A stretch of 64,000 bases of DNA, taken from assembly GCA_963664245.1 (NCBI GenBank), contig OY760934.1, forward strand, positions 434,001 through 498,000. Direction: 5' to 3'. Both the position numbers and the translations under genes were made by a program. Positions 27,655 to 36,510 of the stretch are shown here, piece after piece. Every line of letters starts with the position of its first letter. The first letter of the stretch is position 1. The notes below the pieces were generated by a model. It was not told the origin of the DNA and did not search any database. It worked only from the letters and a program-made list of their open reading frames with translations. Source of the stretch: GCA-2711565 sp963664245. GTDB lineage: Bacteria; Bacteroidota; Bacteroidia; Bacteroidales; GCA-2711565.

Positions 27655-28854
27655 TTATAAATCTTTTAGTCTTTTGTCGGTAAAAACGATATGGGCAGGA
27701 ATGTCGCCTGTAGTAACCGACCACTTTTTTTCTCCTTGCTGAGAAAAACAATAGAGAGTTCCAGGTGTTAGATAATCTTTGGCATCGGTCACAAAAATTT
27801 CTTTGGTAACGGGATTTACTGCAATTCCGTAAGGGGTTTCTATTTCTGCTTCAGTTCCGTCAGTGATAAAGTGTTTTGAAACCACCGCTTGTGTTTTCGT
27901 ATTTACAATAGCATAAGAAGTTGTATTGCTGTTGGTAATGTAACTCCACTCTGTACTGTAGATATAGAGAGAATCTCCGCAGAGAGTCATTTCGCTTACC
28001 GGAAGATCCATTACTTTTGTCACTTGTTCAGATTCCGAATCAATAATATAGGTTTTAGAAGAGGTATAATAATAATCGCCACGTGAACTCACATAGATGT
28101 TCCCGTAGTCATCGGCTTCCATACGGTGTAGGTTTATACCTACGGTGATTTTTTTTGTTTCTGTAAAAGTTTCCAGATTGATAACAGAAACAGTATTATC
28201 GTAATTTGGAACACGATAACCTCCGGAATTGGCTACATACAATTTATTGTTTTTTATAACCATTTCTTCGGGCTGATAACCAACGACGCAAGTATCAGTG
28301 ACTATCATGCTTGTAGTATCAATTTTTGCCACATAGCCCAAACGGGCATTCGGGTCAATTTCGACCGGACCTGCATACGAACTCACATAGGCAAATCCCT
28401 TGCTAAATACAATGTACCGACAATTGGGAACGGTTATAGAAGTGATATGTTCTGCGGTCTCCACATCCATCACTTCTACCATGTTTGAATTATTGATAAC
28501 TGCGTAAAGCTTATTCCCGTACATCTGGATATCATTCCCCACATCTCCGAGTTCCATAACCACTCCTGGGTTCCGTTCAGCAAAGATGTTTTTGGAATAA
28601 ACTTTCGATTTATAATCGAAGTAGTCAAGCGTGGCTTTATTACTTCCCATATTTCCTTCATTTAATAAAAAGAAACCGCTTACGGAAGTGAGCTCTGTGT
28701 TTTCATCTGTTACCTTGGTTTGATCTGAAGGAATTATAGATTCATTATCGTCGCGACATGAATAGAAAACAGTTGTCGTTGCTGTAAAAAACAGCAAAAA
28801 CATAAATTGTTTGTCTAGTTTGAATTTTAGGATTTTGTTTTTTAATCGAATCAT
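27655..28854 (-). CDS. YncE-like beta-propeller surface lipoprotein, BtuG-like
   Basis: 399 residues. The signal peptide ends VFYS-CRDDNES, a lipobox with acidic surface-export residues. The mature part is built of repeated strands typical of a seven-bladed propeller (QMYGNKLYAVINNSNMVEV, VIKNNKLYVANSGG, TVSVINLETFTETKKI, IAVNPVTKEIFVTDA). In Bacteroides, BtuG is such a lipoprotein that captures B12 with very high affinity and caps BtuB. Here the ATG overlaps the btuB stop (ATGA), and both are under the cobalamin riboswitch, which supports a BtuG role. Confidence 0.87.
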   Translation of the reverse strand: MIRLKNKILKFKLDKQFMFLLFFTATTTVFYSCRDDNESIIPSDQTKVTDENTELTSVSGFFLLNEGNMGSNKATLDYFDYKSKVYSKNIFAERNPGVVMELGDVGNDIQMYGNKLYAVINNSNMVEVMDVETAEHITSITVPNCRYIVFSKGFAYVSSYAGPVEIDPNARLGYVAKIDTTSMIVTDTCVVGYQPEEMVIKNNKLYVANSGGYRVPNYDNTVSVINLETFTETKKITVGINLHRMEADDYGNIYVSSRGDYYYTSSKTYIIDSESEQVTKVMDLPVSEMTLCGDSLYIYSTEWSYITNSNTTSYAIVNTKTQAVVSKHFITDGTEAEIETPYGIAVNPVTKEIFVTDAKDYLTPGTLYCFSQQGEKKWSVTTGDIPAHIVFTDKRLKDL

Positions 28855-30863
28855 ATTGTTATGTTTAAAATGAATTTTAAATTGATACCTGGCATGGGAT
28901 ATCCCTGAACCACTTCGTATTGTTGGTTGAAAATATTATTTACTTCTGCTGTTAGCCGGATTCCCATGCTATTCCAGCTTACTTTTCTGGAAGCTGAAAA
29001 ATCACTGGTATACCAAGGTCTAGCATAGTTTTCAGGGATGTTTGCCTGAGACTCATAGCGTTCTCCGGTGTAGATAAAACTGAAATTTAAATCCCAATCC
29101 TGATAGCTTCCATTCAGTACCAACGAGCCACTGTGCCATGGAATGTAGGGAATTTGTCCGCCATAATAATTGCTGCTTTTTTTGGTAAAATCCTGAGCTT
29201 TTTGGTACGTATAGTTTATACGTGCATTCAGCTTTAATTTATTCCTGAAAAGAAATGAGCTTTGCATAGCCAAGTCAATTCCGCGGATTTCTACAAAACC
29301 CAAGTTTACCATTGTCCACCGAAACTGGTTAGAGGTGGGCATGGCCACAATTTTGTTTTCCACTTCATTATAATAAGCATCAACCTGTATTTCAAATCCT
29401 TCAAAAACTTGTTGGGGGAATTTTTTAGAATAAGTTGCTCCAATATTGAATTGGTTCGTATATTCGGGATCAAGGTTTTTATTGCCGATAAAAGTGTAAT
29501 ACAAATCATTTAGCGTCGGCATTCGGAAAATCCGCTTGTAAAATGCCCTGAAATTTAAATTAGTGTTCGGCCATGGTTTGTAAGAAATGATAAGGGTTGG
29601 CGTGTATTCTTCTTTGTTAGGAGCGGCACTGTTTTCAGTTTCAGTGGTTTCGTACACAAAGGTTCTTAAAAGGCTGGCCTGCAGTTTAAATTGTTCGAAA
29701 TGTAAACTCATCGCTGCTACTACCAACCATGTGTAACGATTGGGGTAGACAAACCTATACAAATCAGCATTTAATGTATTCCATTGAAAATCGTTAGAAA
29801 CATTTATTGCCCAAAACGGGAGGATAAAATACCGATTGGCTATAGAGAAATAAACTTCCTGCTGTCGATAATGGTTGTTAATATACATGGTAGAAACGTC
29901 TAATCGAGGATCTGACAGATAATGTAGGTAATCATAAGCATACTTTCCATTTAATAGGATGCTGTATTTTTTGTAATTCTTTTGGAAAGATGATTGTAAA
30001 AAGATATTGGTGTCCCATTGACGGTCTTCGTTTTTAAACCGTCCCGGTTCTTCACGCACAAAGGCTCCGGGGTAACCACGTTCTGAATGATATAGATAGG
30101 CTTTTGCTTTCCATTCTCCCTGTGTTATTTTCCCAAATAATCCATATTCCAGGCGTAAAGCATTTACATCTCCATTTTGGCGTACGGCTGTTGTATCATA
30201 TCCGTTCTTTTTTGTAAAACTGAATTTATACTTCCCCGAAGTGTACATGTATTCAGCATTTAAGGAACTCTTTAGTTTTTCGTTAAATTTGTATTCCCAC
30301 AAAACAGATGGATTTACCAAATTGAAAGAGCCTGTTTTAAAAGTAGCTTTCAGGTTATGGTTTTTGTTTTGAAGGAACTCGGGAGTTCGTGTTCTCATAT
30401 AGATGGAAGAGGCCGAAGCAAAATCTTTGGCAGGTCGAAAAATAGCACTTTTCTGTCCATTGTAGAGGGAAATTGATTCCATGTTGTCAAGCGAAAATTT
30501 GCCAAGATCAATAACTCCGTTTTGAGCGTTACCCAGTTCTATTCCATCGTAGAACACTCCTACGTGTTGACTTCCCATACTACGGATGTTTACCGTTTTT
30601 AACCCGCCAATGCCACCGTAATCTTTAAGTTGAACACCTGAAAAATACCGAATAGCATCAGCGACCGAATGAACACTTAGCTTTTGTAACACTGTCCCCG
30701 ACAATACCTGCACAGGAACAACCTCTATATCAATAAGCTTAGCCTTCACAACAACCTCTTTTAAGTATTGTATACTATCCAATTTACCCTGAGCTAAAAC
30801 AAACTGAAAAGCAAGCAAAAAAGCAATTGCCAATATAAATCCTTTGTAATTTGAGTAAAACAT
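28851..30863 (-). CDS. btuB: TonB-dependent outer-membrane cobalamin receptor
   Basis: 670 residues with a signal peptide ending VLA-QG. A TonB-box-like EVVVKA follows at about residue 35, a plug domain (about 45-150; VADAIRYFSGVQLKDYGGIG and VNIRSMGSQHVGVFYDG), then a 22-strand-type barrel with a C-terminal aromatic end. It imports vitamin B12 or other corrinoids with TonB energy. The identification rests on the cobalamin riboswitch directly upstream and the downstream BtuG-like gene. It is the first gene of a six-gene operon running to 21188. Confidence 0.93.
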   Translation of the reverse strand: MFYSNYKGFILAIAFLLAFQFVLAQGKLDSIQYLKEVVVKAKLIDIEVVPVQVLSGTVLQKLSVHSVADAIRYFSGVQLKDYGGIGGLKTVNIRSMGSQHVGVFYDGIELGNAQNGVIDLGKFSLDNMESISLYNGQKSAIFRPAKDFASASSIYMRTRTPEFLQNKNHNLKATFKTGSFNLVNPSVLWEYKFNEKLKSSLNAEYMYTSGKYKFSFTKKNGYDTTAVRQNGDVNALRLEYGLFGKITQGEWKAKAYLYHSERGYPGAFVREEPGRFKNEDRQWDTNIFLQSSFQKNYKKYSILLNGKYAYDYLHYLSDPRLDVSTMYINNHYRQQEVYFSIANRYFILPFWAINVSNDFQWNTLNADLYRFVYPNRYTWLVVAAMSLHFEQFKLQASLLRTFVYETTETENSAAPNKEEYTPTLIISYKPWPNTNLNFRAFYKRIFRMPTLNDLYYTFIGNKNLDPEYTNQFNIGATYSKKFPQQVFEGFEIQVDAYYNEVENKIVAMPTSNQFRWTMVNLGFVEIRGIDLAMQSSFLFRNKLKLNARINYTYQKAQDFTKKSSNYYGGQIPYIPWHSGSLVLNGSYQDWDLNFSFIYTGERYESQANIPENYARPWYTSDFSASRKVSWNSMGIRLTAEVNNIFNQQYEVVQGYPMPGINLKFILNITI

Positions 30864-31000
30864 TCCTTATAATATACAGTAACACCTAATGGCTTACAAA
30901 AAACAAGGAGTCAAAGAATTAGAAAAATTACGGAACAAAAAAGATCCCTTTATTTGAATTCTTTAGCTTTATTCCCCGAAAGCCTAAAATTTATAAATTT

Positions 31001-31180
31001 TGGCAGGTCTTCTGACTTACTCCATCTTTAAAACGCCCTTCCCGTCCGTCAGTTGACAAACAGTGGATTGAGTATTGTTTAAAGACTTTTAGTGGAGTTC
31101 ACAGCAGCGGGTCTGTTCAGGATTTCCACCTGATTCCCTTTTCAGCACTCTTTCGTAGATGCGAAATTGTGACACCAAAA
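31001..31180 (-). promoter_or_regulatory. Cobalamin (AdoCbl-class) riboswitch
   Basis: On the minus strand the 3' part reads AAGTCAGAAGACCTGCC, the conserved P3/J-region of cobalamin riboswitches. Upstream of it are GGGAATCAGGTGGAAATCC and CTGAACAG (B12-box region) and the GCTGTGAACTCCAC element. The RNA is about 180 bases and ends roughly 140 bases before the btuB ATG. It should shut down btuB and the five following genes when cobalamin is plentiful; whether by hiding the start region or by termination I cannot decide, as no strong T-tract hairpin follows. Confidence 0.95.
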
Positions 31181-31186
31181 CAATTG

Positions 31187-31194
31187 CAAAAGTA
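31187..31194 (-). promoter_or_regulatory. -7 promoter element of the B12 riboswitch operon
   Basis: The minus strand reads TACTTTTG, matching TAnnTTTG, and is placed just before the 5' end of the riboswitch so transcription would begin near 31180. Confidence 0.6.
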
Positions 31195-31515
31195 AGCATT
31201 TTTTATTCCTTAATTTAAATTTTCGAACAAGTTTATTGAAGAAATTATTTAAACAAGCCTCATCTTTTGTTATCTTTTCTATAAATTATCATATACAACA
31301 GATTCAATCTAAATATTCCGTTTTTTTCTCTAGAGTTGTTGTCTCTAAAGTATCTCTAAGCAGTAGTAGATAAAAAGTTAAAGCAAAAAAGAGAGCAGAA
31401 CCTTAAATAAAAAATCAACAAATGCCTGTTTATAAATAGATCAAAAGCGTCCCCTTAGCCTCTTATAATTCTTATATTTGTTACATTAATTTAATCAATC
31501 ATTAAATTTAACAAT
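31195..31515. other. Intergenic region between B12 operon and ugd
   Basis: AT-rich spacer without a credible coding frame. The right end holds a -7 element for ugd, TATATTTG at 31473-31480, 36 bases before its ATG. A run of overlapping TCTCTA/TCTCTAA repeats lies around 31327-31360; I see nothing else in it. Confidence 0.6.
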
Positions 31516-32838
31516 ATGAAAATAACAGTTGTAGGAACCGGTTACGTAGGTTTAGTAACAGGGACATGTTTTGCTGAAGTTGGTATAGATGTGACTTGTG
31601 TTGATATCGACAAAGTAAAGATCGACAACCTTAACAAAGGAATTATCCCCATTTATGAACCCGGCTTGGAAGACATGGTTCATCGGAATGTAAAAAAAGG
31701 AAGATTACATTTTACAACCGATTTAGCATCTACACTTAGCGGATGTGAAGTTGTTTTTAGTGCAGTAGGAACCCCTCCTGATGAAGATGGTAGTGCCGAT
31801 CTTCAGTATGTACTTGATGTTGCCCGCCAAGTAGGACGCAATATGGATAACTATGTATTAATGGTTACCAAAAGTACCGTTCCGGTTGGAACCGCTGAAA
31901 AAGTAAGAGCAGCCATTAAAGGCGAACTTGATAAAAGAGGCGCAAATATTGAATTTGACGTAGCTTCAAATCCTGAATTTTTAAAAGAAGGTGCTGCCAT
32001 AGATGACTTTATGCGCCCGGACCGTATTGCTGTTGGCGTTGATTCGGAAAGAGCTGAAAAACTCATGCAACAGCTTTACAAACCGTTTACATTAAACGGA
32101 CACCCGGTTATCATCATGGATATCGTTTCCTGCGAGATGACAAAATATGCCGCAAACTCCATGCTGGCAACAAAAATCAGTTTTATGAACGACATCGCAA
32201 ACCTTTGTGAAATTGTGGGTGCCGATGTAAACATGGTTCGTAAAGGAATTGGTTCCGACAGTCGTATCGGACACAAATTCATTTATCCTGGAGCTGGTTA
32301 TGGAGGTTCATGTTTTCCTAAAGACGTGAAAGCATTAATTAAAACAGCTGCCGAAAACAAATACAATTTAAGGGTTCTTCAGGCCGTAGAAGAGGTTAAT
32401 GACAGCCAAAAAGAAATTATGTTCAAAAAAATCTCGGATTATTACAACGGAGATTTAAAAGGAAAAACGATTGCTCTTTGGGGATTGTCATTCAAGCCCA
32501 AAACTGACGATATGAGAGAAGCTCCGTCATTGGTTATTATTTCTAAATTACTAGAAGCCGGGGCAAAAGTTAAAGCTTACGATCCGGTTGCCATGAAAGA
32601 AGCCGGCCGTATTTTGGGCGATAAAATTGAATACGCCGATGAACAATACGATGCATTAATTGATGCCGACTGTCTACTGGTTATTACCGAATGGCCCGAA
32701 TTCAGGGTTCCGTCTTTTGGCGTAATCAAAAAATTGTTAAAAGCTCCTGTTGTATTCGATGGCCGTAACATTTACGAAGCCAAAGAAATGAAAGAACAAG
32801 GGTTTACATACTCCTGTATTGGTTTAAAAACTCTTTAA
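31516..32838 (+). CDS. ugd: UDP-glucose 6-dehydrogenase
   Basis: Oxidises UDP-glucose to UDP-glucuronate with two NAD. 440 residues, normal length. NAD site VVGTGYVGLVTGTCFAE at the N-terminus, VGTPPDEDGSADL, EFLKEGAAIDDFMRPDRI, catalytic Cys in PGAGYGGSCFPKDVKAL near residue 260, and the C-terminal domain GLSFKPKTDDMREAPS. A terminator follows it directly; the next gene consumes UDP-glucuronate. Confidence 0.97.
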   Translation: MKITVVGTGYVGLVTGTCFAEVGIDVTCVDIDKVKIDNLNKGIIPIYEPGLEDMVHRNVKKGRLHFTTDLASTLSGCEVVFSAVGTPPDEDGSADLQYVLDVARQVGRNMDNYVLMVTKSTVPVGTAEKVRAAIKGELDKRGANIEFDVASNPEFLKEGAAIDDFMRPDRIAVGVDSERAEKLMQQLYKPFTLNGHPVIIMDIVSCEMTKYAANSMLATKISFMNDIANLCEIVGADVNMVRKGIGSDSRIGHKFIYPGAGYGGSCFPKDVKALIKTAAENKYNLRVLQAVEEVNDSQKEIMFKKISDYYNGDLKGKTIALWGLSFKPKTDDMREAPSLVIISKLLEAGAKVKAYDPVAMKEAGRILGDKIEYADEQYDALIDADCLLVITEWPEFRVPSFGVIKKLLKAPVVFDGRNIYEAKEMKEQGFTYSCIGLKTL

Positions 32839-32845
32839 TAATATA

Positions 32846-32876
32846 AAGCCTGATGATTTTCATCAGGCTTTTTTAT
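32846..32876 (+). terminator. Intrinsic terminator after ugd
   Basis: AAGCCTGATGA-TTT-TCATCAGGCTT hairpin with an 11-bp stem, followed by a T-rich tract. Confidence 0.85.
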
Positions 32877-32906
32877 TTCCTATCTTTAACAAAAAATATT
32901 TATTTT

Positions 32907-33839
32907 ATGAAAAAAGTTCTTGTTACCGGTGGTGCCGGTTTTTTAGGTTCACATCTATGTGAAAGATTATTAAATGAAGGAAATGAAGTTATCTGCCTCG
33001 ATAACTATTTTACCGGGCAAAAGAAAAACGTGGTGCATCTTCTCGATAATCCGTATTTTGAGCTGATACGCCACGATATTACCATGCCTTTTTTTATCGA
33101 AGTTGACGAAATATATAATTTAGCCTGTCCGGCCTCCCCTATCCACTACCAGTACAATCCTATAAAAACCATTAAAACTTCTGTTGTTGGGGCAACAAAT
33201 ATGTTGGGGCTGGCAAAACGCATCAATGCAAAAATTTTACAGGCATCAACCAGCGAAGTTTATGGCGATCCGCAAATCCACCCACAACCCGAAAGCTATT
33301 GGGGACATGTTAATCCCATTGGCGATCGTGCCTGTTACGACGAAGGAAAACGTTGTGCCGAAACACTGTTCTTTAACTATCACCGGAAAAACAAAGTCAG
33401 GATTAAAATCATCCGTATTTTCAACACTTACGGGCCGCGCATGCACCCTAACGATGGCCGTGTTGTTTCCAACTTTATTGTACAAGCACTGCAAGGAAGG
33501 GATATTACAATTTATGGCGATGGGAAACAAACCCGCAGTTTCCAGTATGTAAGTGATTTAATTGAAGGAATGACAAAACTCATGGCTACCGGCGATGATT
33601 TTATTGGCCCTGTAAACGTTGGAAATCCCGGGGAATTTACCATGCTCGAACTGGCTGAAATGATTATTAAGCTTACCGGAACAAAATCAAAAATTGTATT
33701 CCAGCCACTACCAGCCGATGACCCAATGCAACGGAAACCCGACATTACCCTTGCTAAAGAAAAACTGGATTGGGAACCTAAAATAAAACTCGAAGAAGGG
33801 CTGAAAAAAACCATTGAGTTTTTCAAAAAAGAGATTTAG
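32907..33839 (+). CDS. UDP-glucuronate decarboxylase (UDP-xylose synthase)-like SDR
   Basis: Start set at 32907 (MKKVLVTGGAGFLGSHL); the frame back to 32853 runs through the ugd terminator and is not used. 310 residues of the extended SDR family: NAD motif GGAGFLGSH, substrate region PASPIHYQYNPIKTIKTS, TSEVYGDPQIHPQ, catalytic Y-x-x-x-K in ACYDEGKRCAETL, and RIFNTYGPRMHPNDGRVVSNF. These are characteristic of UXS-type enzymes that convert UDP-glucuronate, the product of Ugd, to UDP-xylose. TATCTTTA at 32881 is a near-consensus -7 element. Confidence 0.92.
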   Translation: MKKVLVTGGAGFLGSHLCERLLNEGNEVICLDNYFTGQKKNVVHLLDNPYFELIRHDITMPFFIEVDEIYNLACPASPIHYQYNPIKTIKTSVVGATNMLGLAKRINAKILQASTSEVYGDPQIHPQPESYWGHVNPIGDRACYDEGKRCAETLFFNYHRKNKVRIKIIRIFNTYGPRMHPNDGRVVSNFIVQALQGRDITIYGDGKQTRSFQYVSDLIEGMTKLMATGDDFIGPVNVGNPGEFTMLELAEMIIKLTGTKSKIVFQPLPADDPMQRKPDITLAKEKLDWEPKIKLEEGLKKTIEFFKKEI

Positions 33840-34700
33840 ATGAACAATATTTTAATTACCGGAAGCAATGGTCAACTTGGGAATGAGATCAGGGTGCTTT
33901 CAAAAAAACACCCTGATTTCAATTTCTTTTTTACCGATGTTGCAGAGTTAGATATTACAGACAAAGCAGCCATCGAACACTTTGTTTCCGAAAATAAAAT
34001 AAGCCATATTATTAATTGTGCCGCATATACGGCTGTTGACAAAGCTGAAGAAGAAAAAGACTTAGCCTATAAAATAAACGTTGAGGCCGTAAAGAACCTT
34101 GCACTTGTCAGCAAGGCTTACAATGCGCTTCTAATTCATATTTCAACCGATTACGTTTACGACGGGAAAAATTACAAACCTTATTTGGAAAGCGATCCCA
34201 TCGCTCCACAATCGCATTATGCGTTTACAAAAGCCGAAGCAGAGAGGGCAATCCGAGAAATCTCCGGGCGCGCAATTATCATCCGCACCTCTTGGCTTTA
34301 TTCTTCTTTCGGGAAAAATTTTGTTAAAACCATGATAAAATTAGGCAAGGAAAGGGATCAATTAAGTGTGGTTCGCGATCAAATAGGAACACCAACTTAC
34401 GCTTTGGATTTGGCAGAAGTGAGCCTGAAATTTATTGCAGATCATCAAGCCACGGAAGTGGAAATTTATAATTTTTCTAACGAAGGCGTATGCAGCTGGT
34501 ACGATTTTGCCAAAGAAATCATGGAGATTAAAAACATCGATTGCAAAATCATTCCCATCGAAAGCAAAGATTATCCGACACCGGCAGTGCGGCCGTTTTA
34601 CAGCGTGTTCAACAAAACAAAAATCACCCAAACATTACCTATTGAAATTCCACACTGGAAAGACAGTTTAAAACAATGTTTAAACCTATTAAAAGATTAA
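33840..34700 (+). CDS. rfbD: dTDP-4-dehydrorhamnose reductase-like protein
   Basis: 286 residues, SDR/RmlD family: nucleotide site ITGSNGQLGNEI, NCAAYTAVDKAEEE, catalytic HISTDYVYDGKNYKPY and YAFTKAEAERAI. The family makes dTDP-L-rhamnose with NADPH. The ATG directly follows the stop of the UXS-like gene, so the two are co-translated. The other Rml genes (A, B, C) are not in the window, so the assignment rests on sequence. Confidence 0.9.
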   Translation: MNNILITGSNGQLGNEIRVLSKKHPDFNFFFTDVAELDITDKAAIEHFVSENKISHIINCAAYTAVDKAEEEKDLAYKINVEAVKNLALVSKAYNALLIHISTDYVYDGKNYKPYLESDPIAPQSHYAFTKAEAERAIREISGRAIIIRTSWLYSSFGKNFVKTMIKLGKERDQLSVVRDQIGTPTYALDLAEVSLKFIADHQATEVEIYNFSNEGVCSWYDFAKEIMEIKNIDCKIIPIESKDYPTPAVRPFYSVFNKTKITQTLPIEIPHWKDSLKQCLNLLKD

Positions 34701-34704
34701 AAGC

Positions 34705-36441
34705 ATGACAACAATCGATCCTCAAATACTTGAAAAAGCTAAGCTTTGGCTCAACGAGTCATACGATGAAGAAACCCGAAAAGAAGTACAAAATTTAATT
34801 GATAACGATCCTCAGGAACTCACCGAATCATTTTACCGCGATTTGGAATTTGGAACTGGTGGCTTGCGTGGCATCATGGGCGTTGGAACCAACCGCATGA
34901 ACAAATACACCGTGGGGATGGCTACACAGGGACTGGCAAATTATTTAAAACTCTCTTTTCCAGGCGAACAAATAAAGATGGTCATTGGACACGACTCCAG
35001 AAATAACAGCCGTAAATTTTCGGAAATTGCGGCCCAGGTTTTATCGGCCAACGGCATAAAAGTTTATTTGTTTGAAGATTTACGCCCCACCCCTGAAATT
35101 TCGTTTGCAATCCGCCAGTTAAAGTGCCATAGCGGAATTATCATCACGGCTTCGCACAACCCCAAAGAATACAATGGTTACAAAGCTTACTGGAACGACG
35201 GGGCACAACTCATTCCACCGCACGACAAAAATGTAATCACCGAGGTTCAAAAAATTACAGATGTTGCTAAAATAAATTTTGAAGGAGACCAACAATTAAT
35301 CGAAATTATTGGGGAAAACATTGACAAACTTTATATTGAAGAAATAAAAAAACTATCACTTTCGCCTGAAGCCATCCAAAAACACAAGGATATAAAAATT
35401 GTTTTCACTCCTATTCATGGAACCGGGGCAACCATGGTTCCCAGATGTTTAAAAGAATTTGGATTTACACAAATTGCGCTGGTTGAAGAGCAAAGCACCC
35501 CCAACGGGAATTTTCCAACCGTCGTGTCTCCTAATCCGGAAGAATCAGCTGCGCTGGAAATGGCAATCAACCAAGCAAAAAAAATCGGAGCCAGTTTGGT
35601 TATGGCTACCGATCCCGATGCTGATCGCGTAGGTATTGCCGTAAAAAACCATTCGGGCGAATTTGTGTTGGTAAACGGGAACCAAACCGCCTGCCTGCTA
35701 ACGTACTACCTCCTAAAAAAATGGAAAGAAAACGGCAAGCTTACCGGCAAAGAATATATTATAAAAACCATTGTTACTTCCGAGCTAATGGCTGATTTGG
35801 CCGTCAAAAACGGCGTTGAATACTACGACGTACTGACCGGCTTTAAATGGATTGCCGACATCATCCGCAAAAACGAAGGCATCAAAACCTTTATTGGCGG
35901 TGGCGAAGAAAGCTACGGCTTTATGATTGGCGATTTTATCCGCGATAAAGATGCTGTCAGTGCCTGTTCCATTATTGCTGAAACCGCAGCCTGGGCCGCC
36001 GAGCAAGGCAAAACTATTTATGATATTTTGATCGATATTTACCTGGAATATGGATTCTATAAAGAAAGCCTGATTTCTATTGTTCGAAAAGGGAAATCGG
36101 GAGCCGAAGAAATCCAGCAAATGATGATCGAATTCAGAACCAATCCTCCGAAAGAAATTAACAGTTCAAAAGTTATTGCCATTAAGGATTACCAAACCTC
36201 CAAAGAATTTAATTTGGCCGGAGGCAAAGAAAAAGTTATTGATTTACCAAAATCAAATGTTTTGCAATTTTTTACCGCAGATGGAAGCAAAATCAGTGTT
36301 CGTCCATCAGGAACAGAACCCAAAATAAAATTCTATTTTAGCGTAAAAGAAGAACTGAAAAACAGGGACGATTTTGAAAGCTTATACCAGCAGCTGGATC
36401 AAAAATTACAAGCAATTATAAACGATTTAAAACTGAAATAA
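34705..36441 (+). CDS. Phospho-sugar mutase (phosphoglucomutase/phosphomannomutase)
   Basis: 578 residues of the alpha-D-phosphohexomutase superfamily, long PgcA-like form. Visible: FGTGGLRGIMGVGTNRMN, the phosphoserine loop TASHNPKEYNGYK, metal-binding DPDADRVG, sugar-binding GGGEESYG, and the phosphate-binding RPSGTEPKIKF near the C-terminus. It interconverts hexose 1- and 6-phosphates, supplying glucose 1-phosphate for UDP-glucose used by Ugd. It starts 4 bases after rfbD in the same operon. Confidence 0.94.
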   Translation: MTTIDPQILEKAKLWLNESYDEETRKEVQNLIDNDPQELTESFYRDLEFGTGGLRGIMGVGTNRMNKYTVGMATQGLANYLKLSFPGEQIKMVIGHDSRNNSRKFSEIAAQVLSANGIKVYLFEDLRPTPEISFAIRQLKCHSGIIITASHNPKEYNGYKAYWNDGAQLIPPHDKNVITEVQKITDVAKINFEGDQQLIEIIGENIDKLYIEEIKKLSLSPEAIQKHKDIKIVFTPIHGTGATMVPRCLKEFGFTQIALVEEQSTPNGNFPTVVSPNPEESAALEMAINQAKKIGASLVMATDPDADRVGIAVKNHSGEFVLVNGNQTACLLTYYLLKKWKENGKLTGKEYIIKTIVTSELMADLAVKNGVEYYDVLTGFKWIADIIRKNEGIKTFIGGGEESYGFMIGDFIRDKDAVSACSIIAETAAWAAEQGKTIYDILIDIYLEYGFYKESLISIVRKGKSGAEEIQQMMIEFRTNPPKEINSSKVIAIKDYQTSKEFNLAGGKEKVIDLPKSNVLQFFTADGSKISVRPSGTEPKIKFYFSVKEELKNRDDFESLYQQLDQKLQAIINDLKLK

Positions 36442-36460
36442 TTTTGACCAGAAGAAAATA

Positions 36461-36490
36461 AAAAAGGTGGACAAGAGTCCACCTTTTTTT
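36461..36490. terminator. Bidirectional terminator between the mutase gene and sucC
   Basis: AAGGTGGAC-AAGA-GTCCACCTT hairpin flanked by A and T runs serves both converging genes. Confidence 0.88.
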
Positions 36491-36510
36491 ATACATATGT
36501 TATATGTGTT

